A DNA stretch of 64,000 bases from assembly GCF_014050525.1 (NCBI RefSeq), contig NZ_JACGAG010000001.1, positions 1 to 64,000 on the forward strand, in the 5' to 3' direction. The notes beneath the pieces are model-generated. The model was given only the letters and a program-made list of their open reading frames with translations. It made no database searches and was not told where the DNA came from. The first letter of the stretch is position 1, and the number at the start of each line of letters is the position of its first letter. Shown piece by piece: positions 27,049-35,616 of the stretch. The DNA comes from Clostridium sp. cel8 (GTDB lineage Bacteria > Bacillota > Clostridia > Clostridiales > Clostridiaceae). Made by a program: the position numbers and the translations under genes.

Positions 27049-27600
27049 ATGGCCAAGGACGGCACTAATAGAGGTGGTGCTCGCATAGGAGCAGGAGCCA
27101 AAAAGAAAGCATTAGCAGAAAAAATAGCAGAAGGAAATCCTGGTGGAAGACCTCTTACAGTTATGGAATTTCAGAACACCGCAGACTTAAAAGGTGAAGA
27201 AATGCCAGAGCCAAACAAGATGCTAGAGGCAGTCCAAAAAGATGGAAAGACTTTAGTTGCTGGAGAAGTCTATAAAGATACATGGAAATGGCTACATGAA
27301 AGAGGTTGTTCCTCCCTAGTCTCACCTCAGCTTTTAGAAAGATATGCTATGAGTGTTGCAAGATGGATTCAATGCGAAGAGGCAATCACTGAATATGGCT
27401 TTTTAGCAAAACATCCTACTACAGGAAATGCTATTCAAAGTCCATATGTTGCAATGGGACAAAATTATATGACTCAAACAAATAGACTGTGGTTTGAGAT
27501 ATTTCAAATCGTAAAAGAAAACTCTCTATCAGAATACACAGGAAACAATCCTCAAGATAATGTAATGGAAAGGCTGCTTACTGCCCGCAAAGGAAAATAA
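27049..27600 (+). CDS. Phage terminase small subunit (P27-like)
   Basis: A 183-residue small terminase that recognises the packaging site and loads the large subunit. The N-terminus is basic and glycine-rich (GGARIGAGAKKKALAEKIAE), the middle helical (LLERYAMSVARWIQCEEAIT), and the C-terminus contains NRLWFEIFQIVKENSLSEY, typical of P27-family subunits. Unusually, five kilobases of other genes separate it from the large subunit. Start ATG 27,049 follows GTGAGGTG. Confidence 0.85.
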   Translation: MAKDGTNRGGARIGAGAKKKALAEKIAEGNPGGRPLTVMEFQNTADLKGEEMPEPNKMLEAVQKDGKTLVAGEVYKDTWKWLHERGCSSLVSPQLLERYAMSVARWIQCEEAITEYGFLAKHPTTGNAIQSPYVAMGQNYMTQTNRLWFEIFQIVKENSLSEYTGNNPQDNVMERLLTARKGK

Positions 27601-27616
27601 ATAATTGGAGGTAGAA

Positions 27617-28789
27617 ATGAAAAGACAATTAACAGCTGAAAGTGTGTGTATCGGTCATCCAGATAAGCTATGCGATTTAATCGCTGATAATATTTTAGAT
27701 GCTGCTTTTAGAAAAGATAAAGCTTCTAGAGTAGCTTGTGAAGTTATGGCGACCAAAGGAAAAATTATCGTGGCGGGCGAAATCACCTGTAGCGAGAAAC
27801 TAGATATCAGATACATTGTTAGGCAAACTCTAAGGGAAATTGGATACAATCCACTTAAATTTTTAATATATGTGTATGTACAAAAACAAAGTCCCGATAT
27901 AAAGGCTGGAGTTGATAATGCTATAGAAATGCGAAATGGCACAGATGACCCTTATAACTTAATCGGTGCTGGTGATCAAGGAACTATGTATGGCTATGCT
28001 ACAAATGAAACTAGAGAAATGCTCCCCCTCCCTCTTGTTTTATCCCATAGAATAACTAAAAGGTTAGATAAAGCAAGAAAAGATAAATTAATAAAAGGGA
28101 TATTTCCAGATGGTAAGGCACAGGTTACTGTAGAATATGATGGTGATAAACCAGTAAGAGTTAAAACTATAGTTATATCTATTCACCATCATAAAGATAA
28201 ATCCTATGATGAATTAAAAAGAGAGATTTTAACCTTTGTCCTACTGCCTGCTTTTGAAGTTTTTCCTTTTGATGAGGATACTGAAATTCTTATCAATCCT
28301 TCTGGTAGATTTGTTATTGGTGGACCAAGTGCTGATACAGGTTTAACAGGTAGAAAACTTATGGTTGATACTTACGGTGGTCTTGCCTCCCACGGTGGTG
28401 GTGCTCTATGTGGCAAAGACCCGACCAAGGTAGATAGAAGTGGTGCTTATATGGCTAGATATATAGCAAAACATATTGTATGGAGCGATTTTGCAGATAA
28501 ATGCGAGGTCGCTCTTTCTTATGCCATTGGAAAAGCAAATCCAGTGGCTTTTTCTATTAATACTTTTGGAACAGGTAAAGTATCAGATGAAGTATTAACC
28601 CTTGCTGCAAAAGAGGTCTTTAATTTAAAACCTGCAGCAATTATTGAAAACCTAAGGCTTAGAGATATCCATTATTCTGACACAGCTACTTATGGTCACT
28701 TTAATTCCTCTCTCCTTCCTTGGGAAGATGTAAATAGATATGACGAGTTTAAAAAGGCGGTGAAAAAATATGAAGATAGAAAAGATTAA
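27617..28789 (+). CDS. metK: S-adenosylmethionine synthetase, phage-borne
   Basis: A 390-residue methionine adenosyltransferase making SAM from methionine and ATP. The hallmark motifs are GHPDKLCDLIADNILDA at the N-terminus, GAGDQGTMYGYATNE in the middle, and GGPSADTGLTGRKLMVDTYG; full length suggests an active enzyme. Its end overlaps the following ParB-methyltransferase gene by 20 bp, so SAM supply and DNA methylation are coupled. The start at 27,617 has GGAGG four to five bases upstream. It is a recurrent auxiliary gene in this phage group, not the host housekeeping copy. Confidence 0.92.
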   Translation: MKRQLTAESVCIGHPDKLCDLIADNILDAAFRKDKASRVACEVMATKGKIIVAGEITCSEKLDIRYIVRQTLREIGYNPLKFLIYVYVQKQSPDIKAGVDNAIEMRNGTDDPYNLIGAGDQGTMYGYATNETREMLPLPLVLSHRITKRLDKARKDKLIKGIFPDGKAQVTVEYDGDKPVRVKTIVISIHHHKDKSYDELKREILTFVLLPAFEVFPFDEDTEILINPSGRFVIGGPSADTGLTGRKLMVDTYGGLASHGGGALCGKDPTKVDRSGAYMARYIAKHIVWSDFADKCEVALSYAIGKANPVAFSINTFGTGKVSDEVLTLAAKEVFNLKPAAIIENLRLRDIHYSDTATYGHFNSSLLPWEDVNRYDEFKKAVKKYEDRKD

Positions 28790-29999
28790 AATTGAAAAGC
28801 TTAATCCTGCCGAGTACAACCCAAGGAAGGATTTAAAACCTGGAGACCCCGAGTATGAAAAGTTGAAAAACTCTATTCTTACCTTTGGATATGTTGAGCC
28901 AGTTCTTTGGAATAAAAGAACTGGCAATATTATAGGTGGCCATCAAAGATATAAAGTTCTAGTAGAGCTTGGCGAAAAAGAAATTGATTGTGTCGTTGTA
29001 GATATGGATAATGAAAATGAAAAGGCATTAAATATTGCTCTTAATAAAGTCAGTGGTGATTGGGATAAAGATAAACTAATGCTTTTAATCGAAGATTTGC
29101 AAGGAGTAGACTTTGATGTCTCCCTTACTGGTTTTGACCCTGCTGAACTTGATGATCTATTTAAAGATTCTCTAAAGGACAATATTAAAGAAGATGATTT
29201 TGATGTTGAAGAAGAACTTAAAAAACCAGCCATTTCACAGTTAGGAGATTTGTGGCTGCTTGGCGAACACAGACTTATCTGTGGCGATAGTACTAACCCT
29301 AAAACCTATGAAGATTTAATGGATGGAAAGTTGGCTAATTTAACGATTACTGACCCTCCCTATAATGTAAATTATGAAGGTACTGCTGGAAAAATTAAAA
29401 ATGACAATATGGGAAACCAGGCCTTCTACGACTTCCTCCTTGCTTCCTTTCAAGGAATGGAAACTGTTATGGCTAAGGACGCATCCATTTATGTATTCCA
29501 TGCAGATACTGAAGGCTTAAACTTTAGAAAGGCATTCTCTGATGCGGGCTTTTATCTTTCAGGTACTTGTATATGGAAAAAGCAATCCTTAGTTTTAGGT
29601 CGCTCCCCTTACCAATGGCAACATGAACCAGTTCTCTTTGGCTGGAAAAAGAAAGGCAAGCATAACTGGTACTCTGACAGAAAACAGACCACTATTTGGG
29701 AATTTGAAAAGCCTAAAAAGAACAAGGATCATCCAACAATGAAACCTGTGGCACTTGTAGCTTATCCTATTTTAAACTCAAGCTTAACTAACTGTATTGT
29801 CCTTGACCCCTTTGGCGGTTCGGGAAGCACATTAATTGCCTGTGAGCAAACAGATAGAATTTGCCATATGATTGAGCTTGATGAAAAATACACGGATGTT
29901 ATTGTGAAGCGTTATATTGAACAAGTCGGTTCTGATCAAGATGTTTATTTAATTAGAAACGGTAAAAAGACTAAATATGCAAATATCTCAAAGGATTAG
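28770..29999 (+). CDS. ParB/Srx-domain DNA methyltransferase fusion
   Basis: A 409-residue protein with an N-terminal ParB-like nuclease/CTPase-fold domain (LNPAEYNPRKD, GNIIGGHQRYKVLVELG, residues ~10-100) fused to a DNA methyltransferase (motif IV TDPPYNVNYEGT near 195, motif I LDPFGGSGSTLIACEQ near 352). The motif order and DPPY suggest N6-adenine or N4-cytosine methylation. It overlaps metK and probably methylates phage DNA to evade restriction. Target sequence unknown. Confidence 0.9.
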   Translation: MKIEKIKIEKLNPAEYNPRKDLKPGDPEYEKLKNSILTFGYVEPVLWNKRTGNIIGGHQRYKVLVELGEKEIDCVVVDMDNENEKALNIALNKVSGDWDKDKLMLLIEDLQGVDFDVSLTGFDPAELDDLFKDSLKDNIKEDDFDVEEELKKPAISQLGDLWLLGEHRLICGDSTNPKTYEDLMDGKLANLTITDPPYNVNYEGTAGKIKNDNMGNQAFYDFLLASFQGMETVMAKDASIYVFHADTEGLNFRKAFSDAGFYLSGTCIWKKQSLVLGRSPYQWQHEPVLFGWKKKGKHNWYSDRKQTTIWEFEKPKKNKDHPTMKPVALVAYPILNSSLTNCIVLDPFGGSGSTLIACEQTDRICHMIELDEKYTDVIVKRYIEQVGSDQDVYLIRNGKKTKYANISKD

Positions 30000-30080
30000 T
30001 ATTATATGAGGCTACTGTTTTCCCTGTATCATCTTTAATAGTTACTTAGAAATAAACCATAAGAATATCTGAAATATAAC

Positions 30081-30113
30081 TTGCATAATACATGCTTTTG
30101 AGTGATGTATAGA
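30081..30113 (+). promoter_or_regulatory. Promoter-like motif, copy 1 (TTGCAT-21-TATAGA)
   Basis: TTGCAT at 30,081-30,086, 21 bases, TATAGA at 30,108-30,113, with TTTTGAGTGATG immediately before the -10-like hexamer. Two other copies at 31,110 and 53,556 share the exact spacer length and the AGTGATR block. It is 28 bp before the next start codon. Confidence 0.6.
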
Positions 30114-30141
30114 CGTACTACATTACTTGGAGGTGTTAAAT

Positions 30142-30831
30142 ATGGATAGAAAAGAAAAAGTTAAAATTCTGGGAAAACATCTAGGAATAAAGCCTAAATA
30201 TCTAGGAGTTCCAAGCTTTGCTTATGAAATTGGAGATTTTACCATTACAAGGGACGGCACAATAATTAATAAGGCAGGTGATGAAATGGAACTTGATGAA
30301 ATACTAAATTCTTCAGAAGAAACCACGGAGACTGAATTTGATTCTATTGAAATATCGTTCCCCATGGAAGGTCACGATGAAAGAACTATTAAAAACCTTC
30401 TAAACATGATTTATAGCAAACAGTCACTTATTAAAAAGGTTTTTGACTACTCTGAAAACATAGTAGAAAAAGAATTAATTGATGAAATCTCTACTCTTGA
30501 ATCCTTGAGTGAGATACTAACAACCATCAACAAGGAAAATTGTAAAGGCATTGATTTTAACGATGAAAAACTAACCTTCAATTTCATAAAGGGAGATATT
30601 CAAACTTCATCAGAATTTCTAAGCCTATTAATTAAAAAAGCTAAAGAGCTACAATATACTTCTTCAAAGCCAATTGAAACAGACAATGATAAATATACTT
30701 TTAGAACATGGCTTATAAGACTTGGAATGATTGGTCCAGAATACAAAGCCCACAGAAAGACACTCCTTTCAAGTCTTACTGGAAGCTCTGCATTTAGAAA
30801 TGGGCTACCAGCCAATAAGGAGGTCAAATAA
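30142..30831 (+). CDS. Phage protein related to 'virulence-associated' proteins, function unknown
   Basis: A 229-residue protein (starts MDRKEKVKILGKHLGIKPKY). Its last ~37 residues (YTFRTWLIRLGMIG…EYKAHRKTLLSSLTGSSAFR) match the end of the amidoligase two genes downstream, suggesting a shared partner-binding domain. Relatives are labelled virulence-related in databases without a known activity. It starts at 30,142 after GGAGGTG, under its own promoter-like motif, and is followed closely by DUF4314 and amidoligase genes. Confidence 0.65.
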   Translation: MDRKEKVKILGKHLGIKPKYLGVPSFAYEIGDFTITRDGTIINKAGDEMELDEILNSSEETTETEFDSIEISFPMEGHDERTIKNLLNMIYSKQSLIKKVFDYSENIVEKELIDEISTLESLSEILTTINKENCKGIDFNDEKLTFNFIKGDIQTSSEFLSLLIKKAKELQYTSSKPIETDNDKYTFRTWLIRLGMIGPEYKAHRKTLLSSLTGSSAFRNGLPANKEVK

Positions 30832-30833
30832 CC

Positions 30834-31061
30834 ATGAAAGAAATACACATAGAAATATTAGAAAAACTTAAAAAGGAGTTTCCTAGTGGCACAAGAGTTG
30901 CTCTTGTAAAAATGGATGACCCCTACTCTACATTAAAAGCTGGTGATAAAGGAACAGTTACGGGAGTTGATGATATTGGTACAATTCATGTTAACTGGGA
31001 TAAAGGAAGTTCTCTTGGCATAGCTTTTGGCGAAGATATCTGCAGAAAAATTACAGAATAA
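30834..31061 (+). CDS. DUF4314 protein
   Basis: A 75-residue DUF4314 protein: a small SH3-like beta-barrel (FPSGTRVALVKMDDPYSTLKA, GDKGTVTGVDDIGTIHVNWD). These are common in phages and conjugative elements; activity unknown. It begins 2 bp after the preceding stop with AAGGAGG upstream, so it is in the same transcript. Confidence 0.8.
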   Translation: MKEIHIEILEKLKKEFPSGTRVALVKMDDPYSTLKAGDKGTVTGVDDIGTIHVNWDKGSSLGIAFGEDICRKITE

Positions 31062-31109
31062 AACAGGCTTAAACCCTTGATAATACTGTGTTTATTCTGA
31101 AAATAGTAC

Positions 31110-31142
31110 TTGCTATTTATCCCCTTCTGAGTGATATATGTA
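31110..31142 (+). promoter_or_regulatory. Promoter-like motif, copy 2 (TTGCTA-21-TATGTA)
   Basis: TTGCTA at 31,110-31,115, 21 bases, TATGTA at 31,137-31,142, with CTTCTGAGTGATA before the -10-like element. It sits in the 114-bp gap before the amidoligase gene. Confidence 0.6.
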
Positions 31143-31175
31143 TGTAACAAAAAACACACTGAAAGGGGATAAACC

Positions 31176-32069
31176 ATGCTTAGAAGAAACTTTGGAATTG
31201 AAATTGAGCTTACAGGAATCACTAGGGAAAAGGCGGCACGAACCATAGCTACACATTTAGAAGGTATTATGCAAAAACAAGGCCGTAACTACAAAGTAGT
31301 AGAGCCTAGCGGTAGAATTTGGGAAGTTGTTTATGACGGAAGCATAAAGTGTCAAAGGAAAATAAATGGACAAAAAGCTTCAGCAGGCAGTGAATATAGC
31401 GTAGAAATAGTTAGCCCAATCTTAACCTATGAAAGAGACATTAAAAGCCTTCAAGAAATGGTTAGGAAAATTAGGATAGCTGGAGGTTTTACTAACAAAA
31501 CTACAGGGATACATATCCACCTTGATGGTGAGGAACATACGCCAAGAAGCCTTAGAAACTTCCTAAACATTATATACTCAAGAAATGACCTGCTCTACAC
31601 TAGCCTTGAGATAGAAAGAGAAAGAATGAGATATTGCAAGAAAATAGATAAGAGCTTAGTTCAAAAAATGAATAAGAAAAAACCAACAACCTTTAAAGGA
31701 ATCGAGGATATTTGGTACGAAGGCTACTATCAAAGCAGGGATAGACATTATCACGACAGCAGGTACCACTTCCTAAACCTTCACAGCTTTTTTAACGGAG
31801 TAGGAACAGTTGAACTTAGGGGTTTTAATGGAACACTCCACGCTGGGAAAATAAGAACCTACATTCTTTTAAGCTTAGCCATGAATGAACAGGCCTTAAC
31901 GCAGAAGTTTGCCAGTAGCAAAAAGCCACAGTTTGAAAACCCAAAATTCGCAATGAGAACCTGGCTTAACAGAATCGGCTTTATTGGTGAAGAATTTAAA
32001 AACCCAAGAGAGCACCTATGCAAACACTTAGAAGGTTCTGCAGCTTGGAGGTTTCGAGAATCCGCCTAG
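31176..32069 (+). CDS. Amidoligase-family enzyme (PF12224-like)
   Basis: A 297-residue glutamine-synthetase-fold amidoligase. Diagnostic motifs are FGIEIELTG at the N-terminus (acidic metal ligands), TGIHIHLDGEEH near residue 110, and VELRGFNGTLHAGKIRTY near 210-227. Such enzymes join a carboxylate to an amine using ATP; substrates of phage versions are unknown. The C-terminus shares the RTWLxRxGxIG-E-K…GSxAxR motif with the 30,142 product. A gamma-glutamylcyclotransferase follows, the pairing described by Iyer, Aravind and colleagues as a possible peptide-tag making and removing unit. Confidence 0.8.
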   Translation: MLRRNFGIEIELTGITREKAARTIATHLEGIMQKQGRNYKVVEPSGRIWEVVYDGSIKCQRKINGQKASAGSEYSVEIVSPILTYERDIKSLQEMVRKIRIAGGFTNKTTGIHIHLDGEEHTPRSLRNFLNIIYSRNDLLYTSLEIERERMRYCKKIDKSLVQKMNKKKPTTFKGIEDIWYEGYYQSRDRHYHDSRYHFLNLHSFFNGVGTVELRGFNGTLHAGKIRTYILLSLAMNEQALTQKFASSKKPQFENPKFAMRTWLNRIGFIGEEFKNPREHLCKHLEGSAAWRFRESA

Positions 32070-32108
32070 ATAGGCGGTTACTTAAAGCCACGAGGGGTAA
32101 ATCCCCTC
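32062..32108 (+). promoter_or_regulatory. Two adjacent hairpins between amidoligase and cyclotransferase
   Basis: CCGCCTAGATAGGCGG (32,062-32,077) covers the amidoligase stop codon, and GAGGGG TAAAT CCCCTC (32,092-32,108) follows 14 bases later. Neither has a U-tract, so they may stabilise or process the mRNA or control translation of the next gene rather than terminate. Confidence 0.55.
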
Positions 32109-32195
32109 TTAAGCTGGTAGAAGGGTATGAAAGTACCTACTTCAAATAAAAAGCCAACACAGGCGAAACTGTGGCAAGAGAAAGGAAGATTTAGA

Positions 32196-32663
32196 ATGGA
32201 TAAAAAACTTTATGTAGCTTACGGTTCGAATTTAAACCTACCCCAAATGGCAAACAGATGCCCAACTGCAAAACTTGTAGGAGCTAGTGAACTTAAGGGT
32301 TTCAAACTTTTATTTAGAGGTGGTCACGGTAGTGCAGTTGCTACTGTTGAACCTTCTAAAGATAGTAAAGTCCCAGTACTTATCTGGGAAATCACTGCAA
32401 CCGATGAAAAAGCCCTTGATAGATATGAAGGTTATCCTTTCCTCTATAGGAAGGAAAATGTCAAAGTAAAGCTAAATGGAAGAAATGTAAAAGCAATGGC
32501 CTATATTATGAATGAAGGCAAACCTTTAGGTCAGCCTAGTATGTATTATTATTCAGTTATCTATGATGGGTATAAGGCACAAAACTTTGATATAGGAACA
32601 CTTCGTACCGCTTTAGAAGATTCTGTAGAAAGGGCTGGAACTACCAATGACCGAGAAGATTAA
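32196..32663 (+). CDS. Gamma-glutamylcyclotransferase / AIG2-like protein
   Basis: A 155-residue protein with the family's YGSNLNLPQMANRCP motif at the N-terminus and DRYEGYPFLYRKENV near residue 75, which contains the catalytic Glu. These enzymes release 5-oxoproline from gamma-glutamyl amines. The start at 32,196 was chosen because AAAGGAAG lies upstream; the earlier in-frame codons lack a ribosome-binding site. With the amidoligase it makes a plausible attach/detach pair. Confidence 0.85.
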   Translation: MDKKLYVAYGSNLNLPQMANRCPTAKLVGASELKGFKLLFRGGHGSAVATVEPSKDSKVPVLIWEITATDEKALDRYEGYPFLYRKENVKVKLNGRNVKAMAYIMNEGKPLGQPSMYYYSVIYDGYKAQNFDIGTLRTALEDSVERAGTTNDRED

Positions 32664-32829
32664 GGAGCAAATATTATCAATTAGAGATAGCGGAGTTACC
32701 AATATGTTTGATATTAATAGAGTTCAATATGAAGCTAATGAACGAAAGTTTTATGAACTAGTTATTTTCCTAGAAGATCATAAAGCTGAATATGTACACT
32801 TTATAATGACTGGAGAGTTTAAGAGATAA
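32647..32829 (+). CDS. DUF5049 protein
   Basis: A 60-residue DUF5049 protein (starts MTEKIKEQILSIRDSGVTNM; ends HFIMTGEFKR) overlapping the cyclotransferase stop by 17 bases. It is a frequent small gene immediately upstream of the large terminase in this phage group. Function unknown. Confidence 0.78.
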   Translation: MTEKIKEQILSIRDSGVTNMFDINRVQYEANERKFYELVIFLEDHKAEYVHFIMTGEFKR

Positions 32830-32865
32830 TACTTACTCTATTTCAAAATTGGAAAACTTTTTTTT

Positions 32866-32894
32866 AAGGACTATTCAAATCGATAGTCCTTTTT
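32866..32894 (+). terminator. Terminator upstream of large terminase
   Basis: Perfect 9-bp stem AAGGACTAT (32,866-32,874) / ATAGTCCTT (32,883-32,891) followed by TTTTATTT, 26 bp ahead of the large-terminase start. It separates the accessory genes from the head module. Confidence 0.75.
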
Positions 32895-32917
32895 ATTTTA
32901 GAAAGGAGGCGGCTCTA

Positions 32918-34519
32918 ATTAGAAAACTAAAAAATTATAAGCCAACTAAATTCATGGCCAAAGATTCAGTCTATGATGAAGATGCCGCTGATTATGCTGT
33001 ATCTTTTATTCAAGCACTTACCCACACTAAAGGTAGATGGGCAGGGAAACAGTTTGAACTAATAGACTGGCAAGAGCAAATTATAAGAGACATATTTGGA
33101 ACTATAAAACCTAATGGTTACCGCCAATTTAATACAGCCTATGTTGAGATTCCAAAGAAGATGGGAAAATCAGAACTTGCTGCAGCTATTGCTCTCCTTC
33201 TTACCTGTGGTGATGGCGAAGAACGGGCTGAAGTTTATGGCTGTGCTGCAGACAGAAATCAAGCTTCTATTGTTTTTAATGTTGCAGCCGATATGGTTAG
33301 AATGTGTCCTCCCTTAGCTAAAAGGGTTAAAATTTTAGATTCCATGAAAAGATTAATCTATCAGCCGACAGGAAGTGTATATCAAGTCCTCTCTGCTGAT
33401 GTGAAAAATAAACATGGCTTTAATACCCATGGAGTTGTATTCGATGAACTTCATACTCAACCTAATAGAAAGCTTTATGATGTTATGACTAAAGGAAGTG
33501 GTGATGCTAGAACCCAGCCACTTTATTTTCTTATTACCACTGCTGGAGATAATCAAAATAGCATCTGCTGGGAAGTTCATCAAAAAGCTGTTGATTTACT
33601 TGAAGGAAGAAAAACTGACCCTACTTTCTACCCTGTTATTTATGGTGCAGATATGGATGATGATTGGACAGACCCAGAGGTTTGGAAGAAAGCGAATCCT
33701 TCACTTGGAATAACAGTTACTATGGATAAGGTTAAAGCAGCTTTTGAATCAGCTAGGCAAAATCCTGCTGAAGAAAATAGCTTTAGGCAATTGAGACTAA
33801 ATCAATGGGTAAAACAAGCTGTCCGTTGGATGCCTATGGATAAATGGGATGCCTGTTCTTTTAAGGTAGATCCAGAAGATTTAAAAGGCAGGATTTGCTA
33901 TGGCGGACTTGACCTTTCTTCTTCTACAGATATAACTGCCTTTGTCCTAGTCTTTCCTCCAGAGGATGAAGATGATAAATATGCTATTCTCCCCTACTTC
34001 TGGATACCTGAAGAAAATATTGAGCTTAGGGTCCGAAGAGACCATGTAAATTATGATTTATGGGAAAGGCAAGGTTTTATAAAAACTACTGAAGGTAATG
34101 TTGTTCATTATGGTTTTATAGAAAATTTTATAGAAGAATTAGGAATGGAATATAACATCAGAGAAATAGCCTTTGATAGGTGGGGAGCAATTCAGATGAC
34201 ACAAAACCTTGAAGGTATGGGCTTTACTGTTGTTCCTTTTGGGCAGGGCTTTAAAGATATGAGTCCTCCAACCAAGGAATTAATGAAGCTCACCCTAGAA
34301 GAAAAGCTCGCACATGGTGGTCACCCTGTACTTCGTTGGATGATGGATAATATCTTTGTTAGAACAGATCCTGCTGGAAATATTAAACCAGATAAAGAAA
34401 AGTCCAGTGAGAAAATTGATGGTGCAGTTGCAACTATAATGGCACTTGATAGAGCTTTGAGAAATGATGGTGTAAGTACGGGTAGTGTATATGATGAAAG
34501 AGGAATATTGGTCTTTTAA
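32918..34519 (+). CDS. Phage terminase large subunit
   Basis: A 533-residue packaging motor. The ATPase has PKKMGKSELAAAIALLL (Walker A variant) and GVVFDELHTQPNR (Walker B); the nuclease half has YGGLDLSSSTDITAF with acidic residues, and DKEKSSEKIDGAVATIMALD near the end. The family's N-terminus MRKLKNYKPTKF would require ATG at 32,918, but the codon is ATT, eight bases after GGAGG. An alternative start at an upstream TTG lies inside the terminator; the next ATG is at 32,954 without a good site. I therefore propose AUU initiation. Confidence 0.92.
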   Translation: MRKLKNYKPTKFMAKDSVYDEDAADYAVSFIQALTHTKGRWAGKQFELIDWQEQIIRDIFGTIKPNGYRQFNTAYVEIPKKMGKSELAAAIALLLTCGDGEERAEVYGCAADRNQASIVFNVAADMVRMCPPLAKRVKILDSMKRLIYQPTGSVYQVLSADVKNKHGFNTHGVVFDELHTQPNRKLYDVMTKGSGDARTQPLYFLITTAGDNQNSICWEVHQKAVDLLEGRKTDPTFYPVIYGADMDDDWTDPEVWKKANPSLGITVTMDKVKAAFESARQNPAEENSFRQLRLNQWVKQAVRWMPMDKWDACSFKVDPEDLKGRICYGGLDLSSSTDITAFVLVFPPEDEDDKYAILPYFWIPEENIELRVRRDHVNYDLWERQGFIKTTEGNVVHYGFIENFIEELGMEYNIREIAFDRWGAIQMTQNLEGMGFTVVPFGQGFKDMSPPTKELMKLTLEEKLAHGGHPVLRWMMDNIFVRTDPAGNIKPDKEKSSEKIDGAVATIMALDRALRNDGVSTGSVYDERGILVF

Positions 34520-34544
34520 TATCGTGAATCATTTGGTATACTTA

Positions 34545-34573
34545 TTGTTGGTTACGAATTAAGTTGATATACG
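34545..34573 (+). promoter_or_regulatory. Candidate erm promoter
   Basis: TTGTTG-17-TATACG at 34,545-34,573, about 38 bp before the leader-peptide ATG. It gives the erm gene a transcription start independent of the phage late operon. Confidence 0.5.
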
Positions 34574-34611
34574 ACTTAATACAAAAGTAAATATAAACGG
34601 AGGACAAATCA

Positions 34612-34643
34612 ATGGGTATTTTTAGCATTTTTGTAATAAACAC

Positions 34644-34671
<28 letters not shown>
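34612..34671 (+). CDS. Erm leader peptide (Erm(C)-type)
   Basis: A 19-residue peptide, MGIFSIFVINTIHYQPNKK, preceded by GGAGG. It closely matches the Erm(C) leader, whose IFVI segment causes ribosome stalling in the presence of erythromycin, exposing the methylase start. Stem segments follow: AATTCATTATCAACC within the leader, GGTTATAATGAATT at 34,674-34,687, and AATTCATTATAACC at 34,698-34,711. Confidence 0.93.
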
Positions 34672-35527
<856 letters not shown>

Positions 35528-35561
35528 CGTATAGTGCATATTGCACGTCTCAACCTTATTT

Positions 35562-35590
35562 AAAAGCATCTCTACACGAGGTGCTTTTTT
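35562..35590 (+). terminator. Terminator after erm, before portal
   Basis: Stem AAAAGCATCTC / GAGGTGCTTTT with loop TACAC and a T-run, then CATGCCCAATTTTAGGAGG leading into the portal gene. The short frame ATG CCC AAT TTT AGG AGG TGA ends within the portal ribosome-binding site. Confidence 0.75.
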
Positions 35591-35616
35591 CATGCCCAAT
35601 TTTAGGAGGTGATCAC

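Noticed and set aside
32849-32917. Large terminase start at the upstream TTG (32,849)
   Set aside because: That leader would run through a perfect terminator hairpin and has no ribosome-binding site; homologues start at the position of ATT 32,918.
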